Shown piece by piece: positions 27,201-39,400 of a stretch of DNA of 64,000 bases (the first letter of the stretch is position 1; the number at the start of each line of letters is the position of its first letter). The DNA is taken from the NCBI RefSeq assembly GCF_002775205.1, contig NC_036450.1, positions 24,268,288-24,332,287 on the forward strand, read 5' to 3'. The notes below the pieces were generated by a model. That model worked only from the letters and a program-made list of their open reading frames with translations. It did not search any database and had not been told where the DNA came from. Source of the stretch: Xiphophorus maculatus (lineage: Eukaryota; Chordata; Actinopteri; Cyprinodontiformes; Poeciliidae). The translations under genes were made by a program, and so were the position numbers.

Positions 27201-30200
27201 GTGATTATGTACAAATCAATTGGGTCAATAAATACTCAGCAGAACATCCCGTTTTCTAAAAATGCATTCAATTATTACAGAGCAAACGACAGACTCTGGT
27301 GTTTTCTCCCAACTTTTGCTGAAGCCATTTTGCGCCAAGCGGAATATTTAGCGCCGTAATTTGCAGGCGTCCGACATGAACTGCTTATGTGTGGAAAATC
27401 AATCTACTTCACATCAGCTCAAAAGGCCAATGAACAGATTCACAAACACTAAAGCAAAGGATGTCTATGATTTCAGTATGTTTTCGTTTTATAAACGCAC
27501 GACATAGCTCCAGTTAGTTATAGGTTTTCCCACACTAATTACCGTTTCTATTTATTTCAGTTAGCAAAAACGTTTTCTCAATTTCAGCTTTCGCCATTTC
27601 GTTACGTTTCAGTAAGCCGTGACGCCCTTTGGCGAGAAGACCGGGCCAGAACACGTGACCTCCGGGTCTCTAAGTCGGCGTGTGGCGTTCGGGTTTTCAG
27701 AAGCGCCGGCCTCACCCTCGTGCCTCTGCAGGTCCTCCTCGTTCACGGAGTCTTTGAGGGACATGTTGGACAGGAGGTTCTTGTTCTCCTCCTGCAGCTG
27801 AGCGATCTGGGACAGGAGGTCCTGGGCCTCTCCCCGCCACACATCCTCCACCCGCTCCAACTCCTGAACACACACATTAGTAAACAACTAATTATTACAC
27901 GGCTTGAATCTCAAAGTGAAGCTCCATAATCTGCTGCTGACCCGGATCCAAAGATGTAGCAGTGCTGTCTCGCTTTAAATGAGAACTAATAAGGAATGAG
28001 TTTTCACTTCACGACAGTGTGAACATCCTGGCTAGCACAGGGCCTGTATCCTGAACATGCAGGAAGTCTGAGTCATATGTTTAAATGTTAAGTCTGATTC
28101 ACAGCTAATCAGAATTCATTTATCGTCACTGTACACGAAAGCACAACAAAATTTCAAAAGACGGAGCGAAAAACACAAACAACACAAGACATGGGTAGAC
28201 AGGTGTCTAGAGCTGCAGCCAATGGCATTTTTTTTTCTGGAAAGTTGCTAAATACAGCAACAAAGTTGCTAAATTGGCAACAGTGGAGACGTGACCTGGT
28301 GGGCGTGGATCAGATCGGTTTCACGTTAATATCGGCCGATCGCTTATCTCCCAAAGTATAGGAATTCTGGGTCTTTTTATCGGAGCAATCCCACTATGGA
28401 GGGTAGAGTTAGAACAATGTGATGGCCCCTCTCCAACGTGTTGCTGCGCACTGCTTGTCAGCTGACTGAAAGTATGCTAGTACATCTAAAAGCGATAGCC
28501 ATGGCCTGTTATGAAGGTAACCAGCTAACTCCAAATAACTACGATACACAACAACACACCGTCTTCAGTCAGAGGCTTTTTATACGGCTGCTGTGACGCA
28601 AACTGCTGTCGTATCCTGCATGACGTTACCTCTGAACGTGGCAGGTTTCGATACATTTTTCAGAATTATATCAAAAATTCCAAACAACGATGAATAAATG
28701 CTCCCCAATAATAATAATCAATACAACACTCTATTTTTTCATCAAGCTTCTCATTCGTAGGCTCAGGTGTTGTTGTGTTGTATAAAGTAAGATTTTCATA
28801 AGCTGCATTAGAAAGCAGCCGAGGAAGAGCTACTATTAACGCTCTGTGTTTAGACCTGACTGACGTAAAAAAAATGGGATCTCTCAGTTTTTCCACTTTG
28901 TTGAACTGCTGTGCTTGGGATAATCTCTCACTCTGAGAGATTTTGACTCCTCTAAGCAAACGAACCCTTGAGATGCCACCCAGGTCAACTCCATCAACAA
29001 GACGAGAGATGAATCATCTGGAAGAACCGCTGAAATGAAGCCGACAAGGATAATTAAAGCATTGTTACGACGGAGCAACTCCGCTGCAGCCCCAAGACAG
29101 AAGGAAACGAGTCAGTTCATCTGTTTGTTTTTAAGGTTTGCTGGTTCATTTAGACAGCACACCTCTTTTTTCCTTCTATATTATAATATCTACTGACTGA
29201 TCTGATACTATTGAAGCCAGAAGTTTACAGTCACCTTTCCTCTCACGTTAAATCAGACCAAAGTTTTCTTATTTTAAGCCAGTTAGACGACATTAATAAA
29301 GAAATCTCTTGACATATTCACTCATTGTCAGGGCATTTAGAAAATAGAAATCATTTTTGTAATTTTAACTAACCTAAAACAAGAGAAGTTTTGTTTGCTT
29401 CAACTTCAGAGATGGAGAAAAAAACCCTATGTATCTTTATACTTCTGTTTTGAAGTCTAGATAGTGTGAAAGTTTAATATGTATGTTGCAGTTACTTTAT
29501 AAAATGTTTAGCTTCTTTTACTCTTATTTTTCCAATAATGTTTAAAATAAACTGGAAAGAAAAAAATTAACTCAATCCAGAGAGTTTATGTCATCTGATG
29601 ACCTTTGTTCAAACGCACGCGCACCCCAACGAAGAAGGTCAGTTACTGTTGCTAGGCGGAGTTTACAGAAAACATTTCAGCTTCTTATCGTGTTAGAGAG
29701 AGAGAGAGAGAGAGAGAAAAGCAAAGTGTCCTCATTAGTTTTGTAGGGATAAAACTACCGACTAAAACCTTAACCTGCCATCTGTCCTACTCACATTTCT
29801 CCCACGAGAGCGTTTGAGATATTCTGCGCGTGAAACTCAGCGCGGCTCGGTCGCACTTTCCTCGCACGCGCTCGCCAGCCACGGCGTCCACGTTCTCACA
29901 GTCACGAGACCCGGTTAATCAGTCTGGTACCGACCCAGTCACTGTCACGAGAAGCTGACCTGGAAACTGTTTTACGGCACTCAGCAGACCGACTGCTACC
30001 GCTAAACACTAATAAACAAACCACAGCAGGCCCATGTCTTCCCATATCAGCTGCAGCAAATGTCAAGCAACATGTTATGTTATGTTTACATATGGATATT
30101 TTTACTCGCAGTTTTTTGTTGTTATGTCTTTATGCTGTTTAGCTGTTTATTCCAACGTATTCTCAGATTAAATGATTTCGTTTTCATTATAAATTATTTC

Positions 30201-31329
30201 CTAAAGTCTGGTTTCGTGCGTTGCAACTACATCTATTTAATAGATTTTCTTGAGACTTTATGAAAAAAACTCAAAGAACTTAGGTTTGTATCATGAAAAG
30301 GTTTTGAAAAATTGAAGGGGCATGAATATTTTTGACAAGTTACTGTATATTAGGGGTGCCCAAGGTGAGGCGCGGGGGCTGTTTGCAGCCCTCTGAATGA
30401 TTGTGTGCGGCCTTGATTCAAACAGCGGAGCACACCAGGTCTAGTAAATGGACACTTTATTTTATCTTTTAGGGTGATAATTTCAGATAAATAAAATATT
30501 CTTAAAATAATAAGAAAATACTAGATACTTGATTGACCAAGTTCCTGCTTCATCTTCATTTCGGAGTCAATACAACTACAATACCCTGTAAATACATCTA
30601 AATGTTATTCTTTTGAATAAAACAAACTATCATCTCAGGCATATCGTTAGACCTTTTATAATAATAAATATGAAAGTTGTCAGTAGGTTTCCTTGAAAGT
30701 GCTGCTGATACGCAGATTCAATTTCAGTATTTAGTAAAAAAAACAAAAACTTTTTAAGTTATTATTTTTAAACCACATTGTGATTTATTGTATTTGAAAT
30801 GTGCTCTTAATTCATTAGTCAAATATTTTCCAGCCCTTTCATGACTTTAACTTGCATCCTTAAAAGACTCACTTGCATATTGATTTGTATACCTCAATAA
30901 TATTTTAATGAAGTAATTTCTCTTGGGTTACATTTTCAGTGACCACACTGTAGTAAGACTGGCGCAGTGAGTCGGTAGAACCAGACCAGCACGGTTCCCC
31001 CCTCGGTCAGTCTGCCGTGTTGCCGCGCTCTGTCACACCTGTCTGTGCTTCTTCTCCTTCTCCAGCCGGTCCATCCGCTCCAGCCGCAGCCTGTCCAGCT
31101 CCAGCCGCAGCTCCTCCATGTCCGGGCTCATGCTGCTGCGGCTCACCATCACCTCCAGGATCTCCAGCACCCGCACCACTTTGGGCATCAGCCGGGACAG
31201 AGCCTCGCAGCCGTACTGGTCTATGATCCGCTCGAACTCCTGGCCCACCACCGCCGCGATGTCGTAGACGTCCATCACCGTGAGGTCGGCGACGTTCTTC
31301 TCCAGAGCCGAGCCGAAGTCCTCCATCAT
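18208..31329 (-). CDS. rilpl1: RILP-like protein 1 (Rab effector / ciliary trafficking), spliced
   Basis: Family members control ciliary membrane content and bind phosphorylated Rab8/Rab10 through the RH2 domain. Exons in transcription order: 31329-31039, 27863-27716, 26028-25910, 24869-24630, 22295-22245, 22160-22006, 21691-21587, 18352-18208. All phases agree, giving 417 codons plus a stop; human RILPL1 is about 403. The first exon encodes RH1 (VYDIAAVVGQEFERIID). Exons 2-4 are long coiled coil (VVDKQRDEIRAKDREL, LMKINHDLRHK). Exon 6 carries the RH2 signature DPNRPRFTLQELRDVLHERN. The C-terminus has PESGIKRLFSFFSRDK and ends YTEQAQEALQHL. Two Met codons open the ORF; the first is used here. 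RILPL2 and SNRNP35, which lie nearby in mammals, are not seen in this window. Confidence 0.95.
18850..19285. repeat. Degenerate minisatellite of alternating AGTCAGAATT / AGTCTGAATT units
   Basis: Roughly 20-25-bp units built on GTCAGAATTCTGA with A-runs repeat many times with substitutions and indels. The unit is nearly palindromic. It lies in the last intron of rilpl1. Confidence 0.75.
20398..20825. mobile_element. Dispersed nonautonomous element, copy 3
   Basis: Left end GCTGCGTTAAAACCGCCAT and right end GTGTTTCTAGTGGAAACGGA are imperfect inverted repeats. The body has AATTCTGAAAATAAATTTAC, GCATCACGTGAGTCAACAGC and GAAGACGACAGGAAGTGG, as in copies 1 and 2. It lies in a rilpl1 intron. Confidence 0.75.
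21343..21361. repeat. (TG)n microsatellite
   Basis: About nine TG units in a rilpl1 intron, just 3' of the 21587-21691 exon in transcript order. Confidence 0.85.
22006..22295 (-). CDS. rilpl1: rilpl1 exons 5 and 6, linker and RH2 region
   Basis: Two exons, 22295-22245 (17 codons) and 22160-22006, are separated by an 84-bp intron. Both begin with GAGGCGATGTG, so their products start EAMCDED and EAMCEEE. The second continues into the Rab-binding RH2 core (FTLQELRDVLHERNEL). The shared opening suggests a small tandem duplication that created an extra linker exon. The 51-nt exon is symmetric and could be skipped without a frame change. Confidence 0.88.
23837..24352. mobile_element. MITE-like repeat in a rilpl1 intron
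   Basis: The left end contains TTAAAGCTGCAGGATTTCG and the right end GTTGCATGAGGCAGCTTTAA. These are inverted repeats over TTAAAGCTGC. The interior has AACCAATCAGAGCCAAGAGG and a related second copy of GACCCTCCTCCTGGCTGTGA. No ORF is supported. Confidence 0.65.
24995..25145 (-). mobile_element. Fragment of the GGCCTGTCACGATAA hAT-like family
   Basis: TTTTGCTGGACGATAAATTG and the following ATTATCATT/ATGATAATG stretch resemble the inner ends of the elements at 37740-38094, 57902-59688 and 60280-60612. The outer tips are missing. Confidence 0.55.
26353..26391. repeat. Long poly(T) tract
   Basis: A T-rich homopolymer tract, about 30 T at its longest, in a rilpl1 intron. It creates spurious Phe/Lys ORFs. 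Confidence 0.9.
29212..29385. mobile_element. Tc1-like terminal remnant
   Basis: GAAGCCAGAAGTTTACAGTC followed by TTAAATCAGACCAAAGTTTT is a Tc1-type end, similar to the end at about 5455-5580. It lies in rilpl1 intron 1, with no transposase left. Confidence 0.6.
29695..29717. repeat. (GA)n microsatellite
   Basis: About eleven GA units in rilpl1 intron 1. Confidence 0.85.
31039..31329 (-). CDS. rilpl1: rilpl1 exon 1, RH1 domain
   Basis: It starts with tandem ATGs at 31329 and 31326 and ends at the donor CAG|GTGTGA. The 97 codons include the RH1 helices (DLTVMDVYDIAAVVGQ, LMPKVVRVLEILEVM), a fold that in this family contacts motor or adaptor proteins. It runs into the first heptads of the coiled coil. 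Confidence 0.94.
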
Positions 31330-32131
31330 GTTTCGGCCCTCCCGGTTTCCTGCGCTTCCTTCGCCACAACAAACTTCCTTCCCCCCCGAGACGAGCAAGT
31401 CAGCCAAGTTCCACCCCGGGCGATTTCGCTTCACAACCAGGGCCGAAATGAACCATAGAGGAATCAAAAACACTAAAACTACCAATTATTCAACGTGTGA
31501 CGCTCATTACACGCTTCAAATCGAGTTGTTTGGGATGAAAATCGCAGTCGTCCCACTGCTGTCCCCTGGAAGCTAAAACACAGTCAATGATGGCAGCAGC
31601 CAAAGAGCAGCACTTCCGGTGAGGCGAATCAAAATAAAACTCAAAAAATTAAAATGCATTCAAATCAATTAATTTTATTTAGGATTACGGTGTGCATGTG
31701 TTTTGTTTTTATGTGTTGATACATACATTTTTATTTATGTTTACTCGCTACTGTTATTTATCCCCTGTTGGTTGATTGTCCCAATGTTTAAACCAAATCC
31801 AGATGTTGGTATTAACTAGTTTTGTGATTTAAACTCGACGGACCCAAAACGTGTGAGCACACGAACAGGAAATCAGCCAACACAGAATAATCAGAGTTTA
31901 CTTATTTTATTCTTTTTAGCGCTAAAAAGAAAGAGACGCTTGCCCTCACAGGCTTATGTGGATGTCAAGTGTAAAGGCCCGAATCTATACAGCATCTGCT
32001 CAAAAAGGGAAGACACATTGCTTATATCCTAAAGTCTGCCTCCTGGTCTGCTGATGTGTTACGTCACATGTATGGTGCGTGTCTGGAGTACACTTCTCAA
32101 CACTAGCAATAAAAAAAACAAAGTTATTCTA

Positions 32132-32508
32132 ATGGAAGCCAATTTCCGCCACTCTGATGAAAAAAACATTCAATGTCATAAGTATGACTCGATTATTTAA
32201 TGAGATAATAATGAGATAGCTACAAAAATCTCCTTATTATCCAATAATAATGAGATAACTAGTCATCATTATGATAGTATCTCATTATATGAGATAGCTA
32301 AGTCATAAATAGCATTAGATAGCATGATGAGATGCTATCTTCTTTCAGCATTTCATAACATTGAGATGCTATTAGGAGATAGCATCTCAATGTACTATCA
32401 AGGTCTCATTATTATGAGACGCTATCTCATAATAATTATGAGCTAACTCATAATTATGAGATAGGAGTTTTCTTTCTCTTCATCAGAGTGGCGGGAATGG
32501 GCTTCCAT
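32132..32508. mobile_element. MITE with about 30-bp terminal inverted repeats
   Basis: Left end ATGGAAGCCAATTTCCGCCA is matched by the reverse complement of the right end, ATGGAAGCCCATTCCCGCCA, and pairing continues through CTCTGATGAA. The interior is rich in self-complementary blocks such as ATCTCATAAT / ATTATGAGAT. No coding potential. It lies between the divergent rilpl1 and il15ra starts. Confidence 0.82.
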
Positions 32509-33344
32509 GATTCTACAAGTAGTTTTTCCGCACCATAATTTTTACTTCAGTAATGTAATTTGAAGAAACCTTACTCTTACTTGGTTACACTTACTGACTG
32601 CTCTACCCACCTTTAGTTACTTCAATAAACGAAGAAAAGCTTAGCCAAAAATACAGCAGATACATATAGTTTAAACATGTGAAACTTCTTGTTCGTACAC
32701 AAACGTCATAGCTCTAACATACTATCTACTGAGCACTATGCAGGTCACAGTAAATATTGTCAGTAGAAGCACTATGTTCTAAGTTATATACAATACCTAC
32801 TGTAAGTGTTGGTTTCAAAGGTTTACCGTCCAGACAGATAAATATAAAATATTTTGGGATAAAATTACGTATTTTAAACATTTTATGATGTCTGCTATTG
32901 CAACGTCTTGTCACAAGAGGGCGCTGTTACACTACTAATATCTGCAGTCATTCAATCGCGCTGCAATGGAGCCGATGAAGAAGGTGAGAAGTAAATATTT
33001 TTGGACTGTGCAACGTTATCCAATAATGTGTGACTTGGTAATTGATCTGAACTGGAATATGGTAATATTGAACTTGAGGCAAGTGTTTCATGGACATTAC
33101 AGAAACCGGAAAATGAAAGAATAAACAATTTTAATGAAACTATGGATACTTATGTTTGGACCAACAAAAAAAAAAAAAGCCTCATTGGAGAGTACAGGAA
33201 GTAAAAAGTGTGCTGGATTGTCCTGCTTTTACCATCATCTTTCACCTGAATACTAATGAGAACCACTCCAATAACCAAATCAATTCAAACTACAAATATG
33301 GCAGAGTGTTTTTTTTTCTTTAAAGGCGGGTCTTCGCAGCGAGT

Positions 33345-33356
33345 GAAAGTAAAAGT
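33345..33356 (+). promoter_or_regulatory. IRF/ISRE-like element upstream of il15ra
   Basis: gaaagtaaaagt, about 76 bp upstream of the il15ra ATG, is one mismatch from the GAAANNGAAA core bound by interferon regulatory factors. Mammalian IL15RA is interferon/IRF1-responsive, so the position makes sense. Binding itself is inferred. Confidence 0.45.
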
Positions 33357-33431
33357 AATACAGCAGGCTGCCGTGGAGGTATAAAGATCGCTGGCTGACG
33401 ATGGTCGTACAAGAACCATCCCAGCTGGAAG

Positions 33432-36400
33432 ATGGATCCTCATCGAATCTACACCTCTGTCTGTGCCGTGGTGGTGTGTCTTCTGGGAGCAACGCGTCTC
33501 TCCAGCGGTGGTAGGGTTAAAGTTTATCCAGCATACCTTTTAAAAAAATTTTTTAGAACAAAGGTCACCCATGCAGAACGCATATATACATATACGTTTA
33601 CATATAGACAATTCTAAAATTAATGTTTTTATCATTTATACTTACACTTTGTCAATTGGGTCATTAAAGGCTGTAATGGTCCTTATCTGTCCATTACTAC
33701 CTTAATGTTGGCTTAATGTTGAGCCACCATTACATGTTGGCTTAACATGTAATGTAAAAAATAAAATAAAATAAAAAAAACATACGTAGATATCTAGATA
33801 ACCTTCCATGTAAACTGAAAACATTTAATCTTCAATATAAAACTAGATTACAGGTTTCATATGAACTCTGGTTTAGAGGAAGTTTAAAGGAAGAACTGTC
33901 AGTTTCAGGTGCAAAAAAAAAAAAAAAAATTGTTGATGAAGTTTTTTTTTTGTCCGAACTGGTTTTTACCGGGTCATAAAATGATTTATTTCTCATCTCA
34001 AGCGTGCAACAACACACCTGAACTTCTGCACACAAAAAAGTATGTAAAAACTAAGATGTTATGATCCGGCAGCTTGTAGAAGCACCTGCTTAAGATTGAT
34101 TGGTTTCTGTCTGATTTTTCTCAGTCAGAAACCGAGTTTGGTCGACTCTTTGCTGTTTTATACATCCTGCAGTCTCGCATCATTTCGATGATTTTTAGGT
34201 CTGAAGTCTTACTTCAGTCTTTTGACACACTAGATTTCCCCTCAGACATTTTGTCGTAGATTTGCTGCTGTGTTTTGAGTCACTGTCCTGCCGACGGCCC
34301 AGATTGTCGGATAGATGGCATCAAATTCGACTTCAGAATAACTTTGGTTTACTGGTCGAGTAAACCACAAGTAAGCCAAAGATTTTCCAAAGATAACAAC
34401 TACGACTTGCAAGATGTGGCGACTTTATTTTTGTAGCACCTTCAGCTAAAAGCAACTCAAAACACTTAGACAAAAATAAAGTTAGAAACGACATGCATCA
34501 ATAAAAATCACATCAGTGAAAAAAAAAATCTTTCTTTGAACTTAAAATAAAATGCTCTAATTTGTTACAGCTAATAATTCAGTTCTTAATAAGTCTGAAA
34601 TCAGAATTATAGCTAATAGAATTAGCCATAAGAAATTCAAGTAATTGCTTTTTAAGTTGGCTCCAGAGCAGGCACGTTCACAGGGGGGTGGGAGGAGGGG
34701 GGCTTGAGCCCCTGCCCTTTTTATCCCTGATGCCCCTAGTGCCCTTTTTGAGTTTTTTTTTTAAATAAATATTTTTTTTATTTTTAAGCTGTATGTCAGA
34801 AGGCCTGTTTGTGCCCCTCAGCAATAATATTTAGCTAAATATAATAATTTAGTAAAAATAAACTAGTCTGGCTGCCCTCAGTCTAATAATGACTCTCAGA
34901 GCCTCCATGTTGTTCAGACTCCGGGTCCAAGGTGAGGAGGAGGAGGATCTGTGTCCTCTAACTATCAAATTATGGGCAAGAATATTTTTTCATACACAGT
35001 TTTGTGAATAAAAACGTAGGTCTGATGTTGACGTTAGAAAAACAGTTTCTATTTATATTTTCATAATCATCCTTGCAATAGCGGGACGAAACTCGCCTCA
35101 CCACTAAACACAGAAATGTTTCGAATCCAGAGAAACGTCTGACTTTAACTTCATCATTCTGCTAAAAGCCCGGTTCACTACAGGCAGACTGAGTCGGTCC
35201 ACCGACAGATAGAAAGAATATCTGTCTTTATATCAGACATCCTGATATAAGACACGGTACCGACTGTCACCGTGAGTCGCGACGCAGCTCAAAGCCCCAG
35301 TACCACCTGGTACCACCTGGTACCACCTGCTCTCTGTTCACTCTGTTTCTCCTTAACGTTTCTACCAGGCGGGTTAAAGCCGCTGCTGACGGGATCTGGG
35401 CTGGAGGTTCTGGGCTGTAAATAGAAATTACTGCAGAACCTCAAGTGTTAAAGGAAGATTCGGCCCAAAGCATTTAGAGTCACAAAATAAACATCAGAGA
35501 AAATATTGTAGCAACAATTAGAACCGCAGCAAAAAGCCAAACATGCCACAATGAAATGAATCAAAATGTCCCCAAAGCATCGGAGGACTGACATAGGGGC
35601 CACCGGGGGATTCCAGGTGGATTCCAGGTGGATTCCAGGTAGATTCCAGAGATGCGCATCACAGCAGTTGTCCTTCCAGGGGCGGCCCAAGGTAATATGG
35701 GGCCTTAGTAGAACCTCAGCATCACTAACATGTTTAAATATTGATAAAGTGAATCTGTGAGAGGGAGACCAGGTTTATTGGCAGAGTTTAAAATCAATCA
35801 CTGATTATTGGTTATTTTACTGTGATGTATTTGTGAACAAACCCAATTCAAACACAAAGATTACACCATATTGTAGCCATGGTAACACAACAATCAAACT
35901 ATCAAGATGATTCTTTAGACTTTTACAAAGTAAACTTCCTAATTAAATCCTAAATGTACTATTTATTTTTCTCAGCTGAATGCATTAAATAAAATGTAAT
36001 AACATTGTCAATCTCTATAAATGATGCTACAGGTTTAGATCTATGATCAATGTTACAATAAACCATTTCTAGGGGCCCCTGAATGTCTGGAAGCCCCTGA
36101 ATGTCTGGAGGCCCCTGAATGGCCCCTACCAGCAGCTACTGAGTTTTCTTTGCCTTGATATCTCAGTCTTATAATTCTAGGTCTCAGAGGTTTAACATAT
36201 AGTTTTAACCCCTTTGAGTTTTTTGATCTATAAATCAGTCTGCAGCCAGGTTGTTCTAGAGGTTAAATAGATATTATTAGGGATTAATTAGTAAAATGGC
36301 AGCAAATTAGCTTATTTCATAACTTCATAACCTTTGACCTTCTCTCCTCTGGTCTGTTGAACAGCTACAGTCTCAGATCAGCTCAGATCTCCAGGACTGT

Positions 36401-39400
36401 CAGCAGCAGAAACAGAAACGTTTTACCTGTTGGGGAAAATATAGACTAGATTTGCTTTGCATTGTCCTTCATGATGGCAACGATACAGTAGGATCCAATT
36501 AGATTCTTGATCAATATGGGTTGTTGCTATGTTGTTGTACAGAGTTTTTGTTCAATGTGCCCCTTTTTTAAATCTGAGCCCCTGCCCCTCCATAGGTCTC
36601 TGCACGGCCCTGCTCCAGAGGTCCATTCAGTAGTTTTGAGCACTTTTTAACAGGACTCTCATTTTTCTTTTAGAAAAACTTGGTTTTGTAGTGTTTTTGA
36701 AATTTCTCAGTCGAATTTTCTCTTAAATGTTTTCCACTTATGAAAGATTTTTCTCACCGAGGAATGGTGGATGTGAAATCCTTTGGAAGTGGTTTTCTAA
36801 CGCTTCCCAGATTGCTCAGCTGCAACAATTGCTGTTACTGATATCTTTCTTCTTTGTCATTGTCAAAACATTTGTCTTAGCTCCAGTACTGAAACTCCTG
36901 CTCTTAGAAAGGTGATTACCCTTACAGATGGCCGGTTAAGCTAAACATTTGTTCTTGATAAACTCTAGATCATTCTGACTTTGTCATAACATGTACAGAT
37001 AGAACTGAAGAAACACGTAACTTTCTTTTTGACTTTATTGTGTAAAGAGCGAAAAAGGGGGGATAATTAAAATGACGTCAGCAGTGAAGTAATGCTAGAA
37101 AATTTTAATGTGTGTTTTTATTTCAGACAACTGCAAATGTCCAGCGATTCCTCCAAAAGATTTAACTGTACGAAAAGACGGATGCTTCCAGATCAACAGT
37201 ACATTTCGCTACCAGTGTACTACAGGCTATACGAGAAAACCTGGAACGTCAGGCCTCATCAAGTGTCAGGAGAAGAATGGTGTTATACAGTGGACCGAAT
37301 CTCTATTCAAGTGTATAAGTAAGATCCTTTTATTTCTCTTTCATCACTTTCAGAGGGACCTTTATCATGTTAGCGCCAAGAGGTTTATTTTCAAAGACGG
37401 AGATCTGAGTCGATTCTGAAAACTTTGGGTGGCCACTGAATATCTGAATCAATGTTTGTGAGAAGAAACCAAAACCAGCTGAGGTGGAAAAACAACAGAA
37501 ACGAAATCAAGTGAGATGAAGAGCAAAAAACCCCCCCCAAAAAACAAGATATTCCTGAAGCTATAGGTCAAGACGTACAAACTAGACATGGAAATTGAAA
37601 AAGATGAGGCAGCGAAGAAGAAGAAGAAGCCAGAAGTGAAACCGCAACTAAACCTGCAGACCAGAACAGGACCATCTGCTATTTTCAAATGGGGGAAAAC
37701 AAAAACATGATTCCATGCCACAGAAATCAGACGACGCAGCAGTTTAAGACATTTTGTTTATTAATCTGACAGTTCAAAACTTTGGAGGTGAAATTCTGTT
37801 TAAAGCCTCCATCGTATTTATTGTTTCGGTTGTGTGTGGTTTTTTTATTACAGTTTTATTTATTGTTTTTGGTCCTCATGTTTTATTTTGGATATTTAAA
37901 GTATCTTCCAGTTCCAGTGTTTAGAGAGCTTTACAAGATGTATAATTATTGGTCTTTGAGAGCGCAAACTTGCATTACGATGCCATTATCAGTGTATTAC
38001 CTGAAAATGTTCCCAAAACAACAATATTATCGTTTATCGCAATATTTACTGGGACAATTTATCGTCCGTCAAAAGTTGTTATTGTGACAGGCCTAGCCTG
38101 TGCAAACAGGAGTGACTGCCATGTTGTTGAGAACCCAAATGGCAGCAGACGCAGGATAGAGATAGTATTGAAAGATCAACTAGACAATCTTAAAAAGCCT
38201 GATCTGCCAATTTTTGGCAATACTGATTTTTTTTGTCTGAAATATTGCAGCAAAGTTGCTAAGTTAGCTGAATTAGCGAGGTGTCAGTTGTTAACGTCAC
38301 TGCTCCATCAGTCGGTCTGCTCTCACTGTAGAGCAAAATGTGACAGTCGGTTTTCACACCTTTGCGTAGGTAGATAATATTGATTAGATTGGCGTCCCAA
38401 GTTCAGCTGTCATCTTGCCTGCAATAAATAACTTCCTTGGCTTCTTCACCCATCGCCTATGAATGGCGGTTAGTTTGTTCCAGAAACTAAAGCTAACAGG
38501 TGAGATAGAAGAGAATCTGTACAACAGAGATCAATGTCTTTGATGGAACTGATGATACCGTTTATCATTTATTTACCGATTATATCTGCTGTGTTTTTGT
38601 ATTTCTGCAAGATGTGTTTGTCCATTAAAGATGTTTCCAGATAATACTTAGATGTTTCCGCAGCTGTGATAGTAGGAGAGACCTGAAGACATGTTGGGTA
38701 AAATGCTTATCCTGGAAATGGTCTTGAAGGACTGACATGTGTGGAATGTAGTTTGTACCCTTGCTTGACTCTGCACCCATGACTGACTGACAAAGAAGAA
38801 CTAGAAGTTTTTCCTGAAATCCTTATTGGAGGGATAGTTCATGAGGTGGGGGTAGGGATTGTCTCTGTGGTCCATCTGGCAATAGAGATCAGAACAGTTT
38901 GGGTGGGTCTTTTCCTTGCTGTGATTATGTAACGATGTGATGTGACTGCGTTCAGTGAGACGGGTCTTCGAACGCTTTTGCCTTCGCATGAAGAAACTTA
39001 AAGACAAAAAAACAACAACAAAAGCAGATTGCTATGGGAATTTCATTTATCAAAGAATGAGAATCTGTTTCAATAGCAAGAGAAAGATTCATCTTTGAGG
39101 CAACTTTTTCACTAAGTCCCTGCTGTTGAGATGAAAATTATTAGTTGTTTTTTTTTCTGTAGCTGGATAAATAACTGATTACTGGGGATCTGTTCTCTAC
39201 AAACCCCAAAGCAAAAAGATAGAACCATTTTCTAATCATTTATTGAGGTATTTTGCGCCATATTGCAACATTCACCAATATTATACTATGTCGCTTGCTT
39301 TTCAAATACCATGCTGCCCTCAGTGGAATGTATAGCAGAGGTGTCAAACTCCAGTCCTGGAGAGCCGCTGTCCTGCAGTTTTTAGATGTGCCACAGCTAA

